Numbered from the stretch's first letter, positions 35,538-44,262 are shown. The stretch: 64,000 bases of DNA from Mesorhizobium sp. LSJC280B00 (GCF_000502835.1 NZ_AYVL01000002.1:173772-237771), one strand, 5' to 3'. The notes: generated from the sequence alone by a model not told the origin. Numbers and translations are program-made.

Positions 35538-35943
35538 CCGTCTTTTCCTTCTCGGCTCTCAGAGCGTCTTCCAGAGCAGCGATCGCGACCTTGTCTAGGA
35601 CGCGCTTGTCGAAATAGTTTTGGGAGATGGCATCGAGCTCGGCCTGGTCCGCGGCCGCCTTGGCGGTTTCAGCAGCGAGTGCCTTGCGCTGCTGTTCCTG
35701 CCAGACCAGGCGCTCGTTCAGTTGCCCTTTCGCATATTCACGATCGACGCGGCCGTCGACGAGGCCGGCGAGCGCCGGACCGGCGTAGGGGATGTAGCGC
35801 AGCGGGCCGATCGGCACGCCTTCGTAGGCGACGACGATGCCGCCGGCGACGACCAGGGGCAGTCCGACGCGGGAAGTGGCGAAGGTCCAGATCGGGCCAA
35901 GGACCGCGAGTAAAGGAGCGAGGAATGGAGCGAGAGCAATCAT
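35455..35943 (-). CDS. Rz-like inner-membrane spanin
   Basis: A 162-residue protein with N-terminal hydrophobic segments and a long charged coiled-coil from about residue 70 (ERLVWQEQQRKALAAETAKAA). This is the layout of the inner-membrane spanin that joins the outer-membrane partner to fuse the two membranes in lysis. The 3' end overlaps the Rz1 gene, and its start overlaps the upstream gene by four bases. Confidence 0.85.
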   Translation of the reverse strand: MIALAPFLAPLLAVLGPIWTFATSRVGLPLVVAGGIVVAYEGVPIGPLRYIPYAGPALAGLVDGRVDREYAKGQLNERLVWQEQQRKALAAETAKAAADQAELDAISQNYFDKRVLDKVAIAALEDALRAEKEKTDANPKGAGACRVAVPGRVSTQLDAVGR

Positions 35944-36275
35944 TCGCCAGTTCCCTTGGGAGGCTCAGTCTGTACCGTGATCGTTTGGGCCGGCGCTGGC
36001 GTCGGATCGACCGGCGGGTCTGCATATGGCCGGGCCGCTCGAGTCGTGTAGATGGCCACCACGTCCTGCATGGTCGCGAAGCCGGTATAGCCGAAGACAA
36101 GCACCATGATGATCAGTTGCCAGCCCCAAGCAATCGTCTCGTTGACGCGCGTGTCGGGCGCGTTGATCAGGATGAAAAGCTGGTAGCAGGCCCAGACGAG
36201 CGTCGCGTAGAGCATAACCCTCCGCCACAGCCACGACGGTTCGCCGTTCTTCCGCCGCTCGATCTGGGGCGCCAT
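35940..36275 (-). CDS. Candidate holin
   Basis: A 111-residue protein with two hydrophobic helices (VMLYATLVWACYQLFILI and WGWQLIIMVLVFGYTGFATM) and a proline-rich C-terminus. Its position between the endolysin and spanin genes and its two-helix form make it the best holin candidate. No family signature was recognised. Confidence 0.65.
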   Translation of the reverse strand: MAPQIERRKNGEPSWLWRRVMLYATLVWACYQLFILINAPDTRVNETIAWGWQLIIMVLVFGYTGFATMQDVVAIYTTRAARPYADPPVDPTPAPAQTITVQTEPPKGTGE

Positions 36276-36277
36276 TG

Positions 36278-36793
36278 TCAGGCCTCGTTCCTCGACAACG
36301 TCCCGTCGCTGTTGAGCACCGGCAAGTTGTAGCGCTCGGCCAGCGGCGCCGTGCCTGGCCAGCGGAAGCCCTTGATGCGTGCATTCGGGCCGGAGAGGGC
36401 GAACGGTTTGATCGACACCATGTCGCCCTGGTTGCCGCCCAGCACCATGATGTTGCCGTGCTGATCCTTGCCGACGACGAAACCGACATGGCCGAGGCCG
36501 CTGCTCGGTGAATTGCGCCAGAAAATGACAATGCAGCCGAGGGCGGGCCTATCGAGTTTGACGGGAAGGTGCAGCCAGGCTTGCGAAGACGCGCCGCCAG
36601 CGACCGGCTTGATGCCCGCTTCGGCGAGCATGCCGCCAACGAACGCACCGCACCAAGGCGTCTCATCGTCCCTGATGCCGGTGCCGACATCCTTGAACCA
36701 GTCGAGGATGTTCGGGTTGTGGTGCGGGCCGTGGATTTCGCGCTGCCCGACATAGGCGCGCGCCTTCTGCAGCCAGAGGGGATCCGGCATCAT
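36278..36793 (-). CDS. Endolysin, TIGR02594/CHAP-like peptidase
   Basis: A 171-residue cysteine peptidase or amidase of the TIGR02594 type. The catalytic Cys is in TPWCGAFVGGML near residue 48 and the His in GLGHVGFVVGK near residue 101; LGGNQGDMVS is a further signature. There is no signal peptide, so export depends on a holin. The gene opens the lysis cassette, after the tail genes. AGGAGA lies before the ATG. Confidence 0.88.
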   Translation of the reverse strand: MMPDPLWLQKARAYVGQREIHGPHHNPNILDWFKDVGTGIRDDETPWCGAFVGGMLAEAGIKPVAGGASSQAWLHLPVKLDRPALGCIVIFWRNSPSSGLGHVGFVVGKDQHGNIMVLGGNQGDMVSIKPFALSGPNARIKGFRWPGTAPLAERYNLPVLNSDGTLSRNEA

Positions 36794-36816
36794 GGCAGTT
36801 CTCCTATTGTTGTGAG

Positions 36817-37836
36817 TTACCGGCTGTCCGTGCCAGCGCCGCCCTTGGGCTGCTTCAGCCCGAGCGAAGTCGTGAAGCCGGCGCCCTTCGAAATCGAGTG
36901 GCCGACGGTATCAATCTGGTAGGAGCCGTCGATCCCCGGGCGGGCGCCTGAGACCGTGCAGATTGCTTCGGGTTCGGCGACGGCATTGCCGATGATAGTG
37001 ACGTTGCCGCCACCCTTCTCGCGGTCCGATTCCTTGCCGTGCGCCTCGCCCTTCTTCTTGGCCTGGGCCTCGTTGGCGACAGTGACCAGTGCGCGGAGCT
37101 TGCTGTCGACATCGGCAATCCCGGTGTCGACCTCCACCTCGACGCGCTGGCCTTTGGCCCGGTCGAAGTAGGAGAGGGCGACCTTATTGAACTTAGGCCG
37201 GCTGATGATCGGGGAGATGTCCCATTCCAGCAGGTTATCGCCCCACCGAGCGGCGATCGGCGTCAGCGGCCGGCCAGAGGACGAGATGCCCTCATTGCGC
37301 GGGGACAGGAAGCCTCGCGACCCGATGATCTTCAGCGTCCCGCCGACCTCGCGCGCGATGCGCTGGCCCCACGAGACGAAGCTTTCGTTCTGCTGGATCC
37401 AGTAGTCGCGCTCGACCGACGCGAGCGAGCCGAGGACCTGCATCTGGATGCCGGCCTTCTCGCCCCATTCCGACGCGACGCTTTGCAGCGTTGCATGATC
37501 TTTGTGCCGCAACGACGGCTGCTTGGCCTTGCCGCCATGGTCGATCGAGCTGGCCGTGACTTTGATCTCACGCCCGGAGCCTTTGCTGCCGGTGCTGTTG
37601 GCGTCGGAAACGAAGCCTTCGAACGCCCAATTGCCGTTGATCTCGACGGTGACCGTGGCGCGCTCCCGCGGCAACAGCACAAGGCCATCCTTGTCGGCCA
37701 GAACCATGCTGCAGGAATCGGAGGCCTCGCCAGCCGATCGCTGGATCTCGACGCTTTTCAGCAGCGGTCGGAAGCGGCTTGTGACGTCCTGGCCGGCGAT
37801 TGTCACCTTGTAGTTGCCCTGGATGAAGAAGTTCAC
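36817..37836 (-). CDS. Tail protein gpD (phage late control D family)
   Basis: A 339-residue homologue of P2 gpD, which forms the ring between the tail tube and the baseplate hub and shares its fold with VgrG proteins. The segments VEIQRSAGEASDSCSMVLAD and YWIQQNESFVSWGQRIAREVGG are diagnostic. It starts with GTG. The name 'late control' is historical; the role is structural. Confidence 0.9.
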   Translation of the reverse strand: MNFFIQGNYKVTIAGQDVTSRFRPLLKSVEIQRSAGEASDSCSMVLADKDGLVLLPRERATVTVEINGNWAFEGFVSDANSTGSKGSGREIKVTASSIDHGGKAKQPSLRHKDHATLQSVASEWGEKAGIQMQVLGSLASVERDYWIQQNESFVSWGQRIAREVGGTLKIIGSRGFLSPRNEGISSSGRPLTPIAARWGDNLLEWDISPIISRPKFNKVALSYFDRAKGQRVEVEVDTGIADVDSKLRALVTVANEAQAKKKGEAHGKESDREKGGGNVTIIGNAVAEPEAICTVSGARPGIDGSYQIDTVGHSISKGAGFTTSLGLKQPKGGAGTDSR

Positions 37837-37839
37837 CGG

Positions 37840-38073
37840 TCAGTCCCATAGCCTGATCACGTCGCTCTTTTTCGCCTGGTCGCTGATCTCTTCCACGGGC
37901 AGCTTGACGATGCTGCCGACGGTCAGGAAAGGGGATTGGAGGGAGAGATCCTGGTTGAAGGCCAGCACGCGCTCGAGGTAGCCGACAGGCTGCCGGCGCA
38001 GCAGGCGCCAGATGACCTGCGACAGCGTCATGTGCTCGGACTTGATTGTCTCTGCGATGAACTTCTCGGTCAC
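37840..38073 (-). CDS. Tail protein X
   Basis: A 77-residue homologue of P2 gpX, with a LysM-like fold. LSQVIWRLLRRQPVGYLERVL and FLTVGSIVKLPV are typical. It starts with GTG overlapping the gpU stop region. It probably acts as a tail-completion or hub protein. Confidence 0.88.
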   Translation of the reverse strand: MTEKFIAETIKSEHMTLSQVIWRLLRRQPVGYLERVLAFNQDLSLQSPFLTVGSIVKLPVEEISDQAKKSDVIRLWD

Positions 38074-38492
38074 TGGAAGAGCCTCAGGATAGACGATGCC
38101 ATGCCGATCCCGGGCGAGCCGACACGAATGAGCTCGACCGTGAACTGGACCTCGCGGCCGACACCCTTGTGATCGAGGTAGCCGCTCTGGTTGGTGATGC
38201 CCTGGATCAGCACCCAGCCCAGCGGCGTGAAGTCGCCGCGCATGAGCGGCAACGGGATCGAAGCCGCCCGGGCCGCCTCGAGGGTCGCCAGTGTGCCGAG
38301 CCCACCGAAGTGCTCGGGATGGATGACCCCCGTGAGCGTGAACGTGCTCTCGTCGTCGCCCATCGATTCGTAGACCGGCGCGACCCCGACGACCTCATGC
38401 TTGGCGAATGACGATGCCGTCTTGCTCTCGGTCTCGGTCAAGTTGGTGACCAGGTCGAACACGACCGGACCAAGCGACATCAAGGCGGTCAT
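38070..38492 (-). CDS. Tail protein U
   Basis: A 140-residue homologue of P2 gpU, the tail terminator family. Motifs include YESMGDDESTFTLTGVIHPE and GRDFTPLGWVLIQGI-like MRGDFTPLGWVLIQGI. It overlaps both neighbours by four bases. Confidence 0.88.
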   Translation of the reverse strand: MTALMSLGPVVFDLVTNLTETESKTASSFAKHEVVGVAPVYESMGDDESTFTLTGVIHPEHFGGLGTLATLEAARAASIPLPLMRGDFTPLGWVLIQGITNQSGYLDHKGVGREVQFTVELIRVGSPGIGMASSILRLFQ

Positions 38493-40627
38493 GGCACAAC
38501 TCCGAAATCGGAGTGAGCACGGCGGATCTGCGCGTCGACGGCCGAGTGGGCGTTAGCGGCGGCCGTTGCGGCTTGCGTCAGGGTGGCTACCAGCTGCCTG
38601 GCAGCTGCAAGCGCAGCCTGAATGGAGGACTGATCGACGGTTGGCGTCGCGGTGACGGAGAGCGCATCCTTCATTTCAGCACCGGCCTGTTTGGCTTCAG
38701 CGACGCCAGGCGGCGGCGCAGCGCCCCGGCCGACGCGATGCCACCCGCCCTCGAAGGGAACGCCGTCGAACATCCGGTGATAGTTGTCGCGGTCCTGCGT
38801 GGCGCCCTGCGAATAGACCTTCGGTGGCGGCAAGCGATTGTCCCTCGCATTGGACGCCGACGTGTCGCGGATAAATTTCCAGACGGCCGCGCCACCCACT
38901 AGAGCGCCTAACGCCCAAGGGTTCATCAGCATGGCACCAATGCCTCTCTTGCCGGCGGCACCTGCAGCTGCACCACCAACCACACCACCGCCGCCCTGGG
39001 CGACCGCCGCTGCCGTCAAGGCCGCCGCTGCGCTGTTGAGGGCAGCACCGGCGGTGATCAGACCGTAGATGCCCGCCGCGACCTTCCATGTGCCATAGGC
39101 GGCCACGCCGGCACCCAACACGCCCATGCCGCCCAGCACGCGAGGGTCGCCCTTGCCGACCATCTCTGCGAAGGAATTGATGGTGCCGGCCAGCGAGTTG
39201 AGCGCCGGCACGATCACCGGCATAACGGTTTCACCGACGGAGGCAGACAGGTTCCGCAGCGATTCCTGGAAGCCGCGATAGGCGACGAACGGGTCCTGGT
39301 CCTTCGCGCTATCGGCCGCATCCGTGCCCATGCCGCGATTGTAGAGGCCGACCAGGCGCTCAATCTGCGGCATCTGGGTGATGAGGCGTGTAAGCAGCCC
39401 GGTGGCGCTCGAATTGCGCGAGAGCCCAGAGACCGCCTTGGCAACGGCCGTATCGTTGTTGATGTCGACACCGTCTTGCTTCAGAGCGGGCACAAGGTAC
39501 TTTTTCACCCACGCGTAGGGATTGGTGCCGAACAGATCGGAGTCGACCAGGTTGCCCTTGCCCTCGCCGGTGCGTAGTCCCATCCGCCGCTGCTCGGCAA
39601 GGTTCGGCTTGCTGGCATTGTCGCCGGCGCCGATTACGAACGACTTGTAGGCCATGGCGAGCGCGGTGCCGGCGCCGTCGGCGCCCATGTCCTGGATCAT
39701 CGCCGGAGCGACTGTGGCAAGGAATTCAGGGCTTAGGCCGGGACCGGCAATGCGCGAACGCCTGGCGAAAGACCACATCGAGCCGACATCGAAATCGTTG
39801 CCTTCGATCTGCGATGCCTTCACGAAGGCGTCGATCAGCGTGTTGACGTTCTTGACGCCTTCAGCGCCGGCTGCGTTCGTGCCCAGATTGTCGAGGCCCT
39901 TCATCAAGCCCATAAGACTGGTCGTGGCAGCCTCGATGCCCTTAGCGGATTGCAGGGTGACGAACCCCTGCACCATGCGGTCAAGCACTTCCATGCCGCG
40001 TTCGGTGGAGCCCATGGTGTTGCGCGCCGTCCGCGCCATTTCCATGATGTCGGTGATGTTGACCGATGGATACTTCTGCGAAAGCTGCTGCGAGCGATGG
40101 AACATCGTGTCCTGCTCGCCCTGCGGGATGCCCGCCATGCGCTGGCGGAAATACTCCCGCTGGCGCTCCGCCGAGGCGCCGATCGCCTCACGGCCGAGCA
40201 CGCCTGTCATATAGACGCCGGTATAGCCGCCGAGCATCACGTAGGCGGGCCGCAGGGCCTTCTGGATGCCGCGGCTGATCCGGTTGGCCTCGCGCTCGGT
40301 CTCCCGCATGCCGGCGCGGACCTGGGCGAAATGGCCGAGCGTCGCCGACTTCCAGGCCGAGATCTCGGACTTCTTCAGCGCGGCGGTCAGGCCACGACCG
40401 GCGATATCCTTCTGCAGATTGTCCCACGACCGGCGAACGACATCGATCTCTCGGGCGCCCAGCGCCATTTTTTCGAGCTGCCGCTGGAAGTTCTGCCCCC
40501 ATTGGGCAGACGACAGGCGCTTGGCCGCCCTCTCGATCGAGGACATGGCGCCCTCGACCTTCTTGGCCTCGCCGAGACCCATCGCCTGGACGATGAGCTG
40601 CAGCCGGCCGACGAGTGTGCGTGCCAT
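38489..40627 (-). CDS. Tail tape measure protein
   Basis: A 712-residue protein of the TP901-type tape measure family; its length should set the tail length. The N-terminal third is helical and rich in Ala, Gln and Lys, the middle contains the TP901 core (QKYPSVNITDIMEMARTARN, then ASQIEGNDFDVGSMW), and the C-terminal part has membrane-like glycine/alanine helices near residues 530-610. The ATG is used rather than the TTG three bases earlier. Confidence 0.92.
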   Translation of the reverse strand: MARTLVGRLQLIVQAMGLGEAKKVEGAMSSIERAAKRLSSAQWGQNFQRQLEKMALGAREIDVVRRSWDNLQKDIAGRGLTAALKKSEISAWKSATLGHFAQVRAGMRETEREANRISRGIQKALRPAYVMLGGYTGVYMTGVLGREAIGASAERQREYFRQRMAGIPQGEQDTMFHRSQQLSQKYPSVNITDIMEMARTARNTMGSTERGMEVLDRMVQGFVTLQSAKGIEAATTSLMGLMKGLDNLGTNAAGAEGVKNVNTLIDAFVKASQIEGNDFDVGSMWSFARRSRIAGPGLSPEFLATVAPAMIQDMGADGAGTALAMAYKSFVIGAGDNASKPNLAEQRRMGLRTGEGKGNLVDSDLFGTNPYAWVKKYLVPALKQDGVDINNDTAVAKAVSGLSRNSSATGLLTRLITQMPQIERLVGLYNRGMGTDAADSAKDQDPFVAYRGFQESLRNLSASVGETVMPVIVPALNSLAGTINSFAEMVGKGDPRVLGGMGVLGAGVAAYGTWKVAAGIYGLITAGAALNSAAAALTAAAVAQGGGGVVGGAAAGAAGKRGIGAMLMNPWALGALVGGAAVWKFIRDTSASNARDNRLPPPKVYSQGATQDRDNYHRMFDGVPFEGGWHRVGRGAAPPPGVAEAKQAGAEMKDALSVTATPTVDQSSIQAALAAARQLVATLTQAATAAANAHSAVDAQIRRAHSDFGVVP

Positions 40628-40634
40628 CAATGCC

Positions 40635-40805
40635 TCAACGGATTTTCGCGCCCGCGATCTTGGCCTGGAATTCGGCCTTCTCGCGTTCGAGGTTCAGTGC
40701 GTCGCAGTAGAATTGCAGGATCCGCAGCCACTCCATGTCGAGCACCTGCGGGAGAGGGGTGTTGAAGGTGTGCGCTACGAGTCCGACGTAAGACCGGCAG
40801 CGAGA
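40635..40805 (-). CDS. E' extension, made by -1 frameshift from gpE
   Basis: After a -1 shift at the slippery site, reading continues for 56 codons through FNTPLPQVLDMEW and LEREKAEFQAKIAGAKIR to a stop just before the tape measure gene. The joined gpE-E' protein would be about 158 residues. In P2 the same -1 shift makes E+E', and in lambda G makes GT. This extension has no start codon of its own, so it is not a separate gene. Confidence 0.85.
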   Translation of the reverse strand, partial: SRCRSYVGLVAHTFNTPLPQVLDMEWLRILQFYCDALNLEREKAEFQAKIAGAKIR

Positions 40806-41110
40806 GGGTTTTGCTCGGCCGCCGCCTTCAAACGGCGGGGTAAGAAAGGGATGACGGCCTCGTCGATCGCAAAGCGGTCGTCGTCGTCCATCGCCTCGTA
40901 TACCTCGAGCGGGAAGTCGAACATCGGCGGGATGGGGCGCTCGCCGCGGCCGAGCGCGTCCATATACTGCTCCACCTCTTTGCCGCTGACGCGCCGGATC
41001 TTCACTTCCGTCCACGTCTTGTCCTCGAACTCGACCGGGAATTCGAGGGGCACCATTTTCTCCCGCTCGGCGGCGCCTATGACCCGAGCGACCTTTACCT
41101 CGTCAGCCAT
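40775..41110 (-). CDS. Tail assembly chaperone gpE (zero-frame product)
   Basis: A 111-residue protein of the gpE family, a chaperone expressed with the tape measure. VPLEFPVEFEDKTWTEVKIRR and DRFAIDEAVIPFLPRR are typical. The zero frame ends soon after a slippery heptamer from which ribosomes can shift into the E' frame. It lies between the tail tube and the tape measure gene, the position conserved across P2-like phages. Confidence 0.9.
   Translation of the reverse strand: MADEVKVARVIGAAEREKMVPLEFPVEFEDKTWTEVKIRRVSGKEVEQYMDALGRGERPIPPMFDFPLEVYEAMDDDDRFAIDEAVIPFLPRRLKAAAEQNPLAAGLTSDS
40805..40811 (-). promoter_or_regulatory. -1 ribosomal frameshift slippery site
   Basis: Read on the minus strand the heptamer is A AAC CCT, an exact X XXY YYZ pattern in the gpE reading frame, so both tRNAs can slip back one base. 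It lies 30 bases before the zero-frame stop and in the correct register to enter the E' frame. Confidence 0.8.
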
Positions 41111-41119
41111 GCGTCACCC

Positions 41120-41659
41120 TTACGAAAGGCCGAGATTGCGGGAGACGGCCTGCAGCGTCGACACGGCGTCGATGCGCAGCCCGTTCGGCCCCGCGAAATA
41201 GTCGAAGTAGATCTTCTCGGCCGCCCCGAAATAGAGGTGGTAGAACAGGATCTCGTTGATCTCGTAGTCGCTCGAGATCCCATCGTCCTTCTTGAATTCC
41301 GAGATTTCCGCCTTGGTCATCCGGCCCTCGACGATAGCCTTGAGTGGGATGTCTTCGTGGGTTCGGATGTCTCGGATGTTGCCGCGAATGGTGTACTTGA
41401 TGCGCGCGGCGCCGGCCGGCATGAACCGCGGCATGACGGTCGGGTTGTAGCCCTCAAGCGAGAAGGCGAGGGGCGCGATCGTGAAGGATCGCATGCCGAG
41501 CTTGATCGACGCGACGGCACCGCCGCCCATGTGATCCTTGGTCTGCTCCTCCATCCCCGGGATCTTGACGGTCTTCAGGGCGAGGAACTGCGACTCGGTC
41601 GGGTCATCGTCGCCGATGAACAGGTTGGCCGAGTCCAGGTTGAAGAGTGTGTTGGGCAT
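41120..41659 (-). CDS. Major tail tube protein FII
   Basis: A 179-residue homologue of P2 FII. LKTVKIPGMEEQTKDHMGGGAVAS and GNIRDIRTHEDIPLKAIVEG are characteristic. It forms the inner tube of the contractile tail and is followed by gpE. The sheath gene lies directly upstream. Confidence 0.93.
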   Translation of the reverse strand: MPNTLFNLDSANLFIGDDDPTESQFLALKTVKIPGMEEQTKDHMGGGAVASIKLGMRSFTIAPLAFSLEGYNPTVMPRFMPAGAARIKYTIRGNIRDIRTHEDIPLKAIVEGRMTKAEISEFKKDDGISSDYEINEILFYHLYFGAAEKIYFDYFAGPNGLRIDAVSTLQAVSRNLGLS

Positions 41660-41691
41660 GAAAGTGTCTCCGGTCTATTGGAGGAAGCCGC

Positions 41692-43188
41692 TTACGCGAC
41701 TTCCTGGTTGCCGAGCTGGATGGAAATGCTGCGGACGAGACCGTCCAGCGCCTCGGCATAGCGCCGCGACCGGATGGTGATCTTGCGCAGCACCGGCGGC
41801 TCCTCGGCCTTGAAGGTCAGGTCGATGTTGCCAAGGCGGAGTTCGGACGGCGTGTTGACGTCCGGGTCGAACTCGATGCGGTAGTCGAGGATGTCACCGT
41901 TGGCCTTGAAGCCGCGCAGCTGGGTGTCCAGCGTGTTGATGATCGCCTGCACCGTCTGGGCCGTTAGATTGTAGCGGCCGAGATAGGTGCGGACGGCACG
42001 AACCTGCATCAGTTCGATGTAGTCGCGCATTCGACAGACGTTCGCGAACAGCCATTCCGATTCCTGGCTGAGCGTGTCGGTGCCCCAGAAGGTGAAGCCC
42101 CCGTCGGTCAGCGCGCCGTCGACGCCGGTGTCGCCGCGGAACATGATGCCGAACGAGATGGCGAGGTCGTCCTGGCCGACCACGGCAGGGTCCGTGATGG
42201 AGAACGGGATGATCGGGGTGACCCCGACGATGCCGAACACCTGCTGGTTGGCGACCGAATGACCAGGCACGCCGTCGCTCTGCGCATCGCGGCGGACGTA
42301 GAGGCCGACGATGTAGGGCGACAGGGGCTTGGTCACGACATTGCCGCTGCCGTCGAGGATCTTCGCGTCCTGGCGCAACGGGTGAAGAATCCGTTGCGTG
42401 CGCGGGATGGTTTCCAGCCAGTCGACCGCCGCGGCGCGCGTGTTGGTCGGGCCTTCCGGCAGGAACATGGCCTTCAGTCGCTCACAAATCGTCGGCATGA
42501 TGGCGACGACAGCATTCGCAAGCTGCTCGAGCGTGATCGTCGCCGTGGCGCCGACCAGGTTGGCGGAAGCGGCGAAGGACAGCGTTGGCGCCACCGTATA
42601 GCTGCCGGGGTTGGTGATCGCCACCGCCGTCAAGGCACCACCGGCGACCGTGAAGGTGCCGGCCGCACCCGAGCCCGTGCCGCCGGTGAAGGCGAGCGCG
42701 AAGGTGCCGTTGGTGCCGAGCGAGCCCGGTGCGGTGATTGCCCCGAAGACCAGTCCGCTGACGGTCTGCGAGGTGTAGCCAGGCGCGATCAGCAGGCGAG
42801 GGGTGACGCCGAGCTCTTCCGGCGCGTCTAGGAACGCCCAGACGCCGGTGCCATTGGCTTCGCTGCCGAGCATGCTGGCGATCACGGTGGCGGCCGAGGC
42901 GTTGTCCGTGACACGTACGATCACGCAACGGGCGGCGCCGACGCCGCCGCCGAGCTGGGCGGAGATGCCGGCGAGGGCGTCGACAAGGGTGCCCGTGGTG
43001 CCGAGCAGCGCACGCAGAGCCGTGTCGTTTGTGTAGAGGACGACGGCGGTATCAAGCGGGAAGGCGGCGGCGTCAGCCGCCGGCGCGGTGCCGATGATGC
43101 CGATGACGCTCATGTCGGCGCCGAGCACCGCCTGCGCTTCAATGCCGTCGCGAAGATGCTTCACGCCTACGATGAGTTCGGATGCCAT
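41692..43188 (-). CDS. Tail sheath protein FI with an inserted Gly/Thr-rich domain
   Basis: A 498-residue contractile tail sheath. Family segments include PRLLIAPGYTSQ near residue 135 and RRDAQSDGVPGHSVANQ and FWGTDTLSQESEWLFANVCRM later. Between APGYTSQ and ANAVVAIMPTICERLKA lies an insertion of about 80 residues (141-222) that is rich in Gly, Thr and Ala and has no counterpart in P2 FI. The same domain recurs in the tail fibre with the SGNH hydrolase. The insert probably projects from the sheath surface. A terminator lies just upstream of the gene. Confidence 0.92.
   Translation of the reverse strand: MASELIVGVKHLRDGIEAQAVLGADMSVIGIIGTAPAADAAAFPLDTAVVLYTNDTALRALLGTTGTLVDALAGISAQLGGGVGAARCVIVRVTDNASAATVIASMLGSEANGTGVWAFLDAPEELGVTPRLLIAPGYTSQTVSGLVFGAITAPGSLGTNGTFALAFTGGTGSGAAGTFTVAGGALTAVAITNPGSYTVAPTLSFAASANLVGATATITLEQLANAVVAIMPTICERLKAMFLPEGPTNTRAAAVDWLETIPRTQRILHPLRQDAKILDGSGNVVTKPLSPYIVGLYVRRDAQSDGVPGHSVANQQVFGIVGVTPIIPFSITDPAVVGQDDLAISFGIMFRGDTGVDGALTDGGFTFWGTDTLSQESEWLFANVCRMRDYIELMQVRAVRTYLGRYNLTAQTVQAIINTLDTQLRGFKANGDILDYRIEFDPDVNTPSELRLGNIDLTFKAEEPPVLRKITIRSRRYAEALDGLVRSISIQLGNQEVA
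42523..42768 (-). repeat. Gly/Thr-rich domain copy in the sheath gene
   Basis: The domain reads (in parts) GTNGTFALAFTGGTGSGAAG, then VAGGALTAVAITNPGSYTVAP, then TLSFAASANLVGA. It matches, motif for motif, the copy in the fibre gene at 46316-46552, so it is a repeated coding module. Confidence 0.75.
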
Positions 43189-43209
43189 TTCGGCTGTCTC
43201 CCGTGTTGC

Positions 43210-43238
43210 AAAAGAAAAGCCCGCCGAATGGCGGGCTT
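43210..43238 (-). terminator. Terminator upstream of the sheath gene
   Basis: Read on the minus strand, a 9-bp stem AAGCCCGCC / GGCGGGCTT with loop ATTC is followed by TTCTTTT. It lies between the fibre or moron genes and the sheath gene, so late transcription must either read through or restart here. Confidence 0.75.
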
Positions 43239-43346
43239 GATGGTGGCCTTTAACTGGCTGGCTTTGCCATTGTTCGGCAGTGGCAAGGTTCTTGATCTTT
43301 AGATGACCAATGCCTAATGATGCGCTTGGGCTTGGGAGTATAAACG

Positions 43347-43517
43347 ATGAGAAGTTGGCTGGTTAAGCTAGCGCTTATATTTCGTTCTAAAGACATCTAT
43401 CAATGGCATGACGGCTCTCCGGGAACGAAACGTCGCAAACTTCCGAGCGGGCGGTGGGAAACCCGTCCATTGAACCAGGAAGAATACGACGCCGCGATGG
43501 AAAACAATGCGTGGTAG
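43347..43517 (+). CDS. Small plus-strand protein in the tail operon
   Basis: A 56-residue frame with ATG, GGGAG eight bases before it, and the sequence KDIYQWHDGSPGTKRRKLPSG then RPLNQEEYDAAMENNAW. Its stop overlaps the start of the next gene by 11 bases. Low-GC codons and the clear ribosome site support a real gene. No family was recognised. Confidence 0.55.
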   Translation: MRSWLVKLALIFRSKDIYQWHDGSPGTKRRKLPSGRWETRPLNQEEYDAAMENNAW

Positions 43518-44262
43518 CTCTTTAGACTTGACCGAAATCCATGAGCGCCTCGATTTTTGCGGACTTGAGATCGAGCGTTTTGCCCGGGAGGTCATGGCTT
43601 ACGCCAATCACGGCTTCAAATCCCGGATGGCCGATTTTCCGTCCAGTCCAAGTCCCGTCAAGCATATCTACGCCACCATGGTTAAGCCGATTCCGATTGC
43701 GCTTCGGTGCCGTGCGGGAATGATCGCAAACGAAATCCGCGCTTGCCTCGACGCTCTCGCCTGTGTTCTCGCCGCACGAAATGGACAGGACACAAAGGGC
43801 GTATACTTTCCTGTAAAAGAGAACGCGGCTGAATTCGCCAAAGACGGTCGAAACAAGATCAAAAAGCTTTCTGGAATCGATCAGGGCGTTATCGCGAGCG
43901 TGCAGCCCTACCAGCCCGGCAACTCCGGCATTCTTTACCTTCTTCACGAAGCCGACATATTCCGAAAGCACATCAAGCTAGTGATGTCTGGAGGTGGGGC
44001 CGGCGGCATAGGTTTTGGAAGTGGTGGTGCGGCGTTTATGGGTAGCACCAACACGGCACCGCCGCTGTTCACCGAGATGAAGAAAGAATTCAAGGTCCAC
44101 GAAGTTATTGTTTCCGGACAGGCGGAGTTCAGCATCATTTTCTGCGTGCGATTTGCAGAGCCTCCGTTCAACAACTTGAATGTTCAATTCTTCCTTGAGG
44201 ATAGCTTGTCAGAAGTTAGGCGGGTCGGTTCGCTGTTCGATACTATGGGAAAATCTGTTTGA
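43507..44262 (+). CDS. Plus-strand accessory protein (moron)
   Basis: A 251-residue protein on the strand opposite to the late genes, inserted between the sheath and fibre genes. The segment ANEIRACLDALACVLAARNG then GVYFPVKENAAEFAKDG and IASVQPYQPGNSGILYLLHEADIF belongs to a widely scattered accessory family of unknown function that I recognise from other bacterial genomes, but I know no assigned role. Its GC is clearly lower than its neighbours'. Its 3' end overlaps the fibre gene's 3' end by about 20 bases. Confidence 0.75.
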   Translation: MRGSSLDLTEIHERLDFCGLEIERFAREVMAYANHGFKSRMADFPSSPSPVKHIYATMVKPIPIALRCRAGMIANEIRACLDALACVLAARNGQDTKGVYFPVKENAAEFAKDGRNKIKKLSGIDQGVIASVQPYQPGNSGILYLLHEADIFRKHIKLVMSGGGAGGIGFGSGGAAFMGSTNTAPPLFTEMKKEFKVHEVIVSGQAEFSIIFCVRFAEPPFNNLNVQFFLEDSLSEVRRVGSLFDTMGKSV

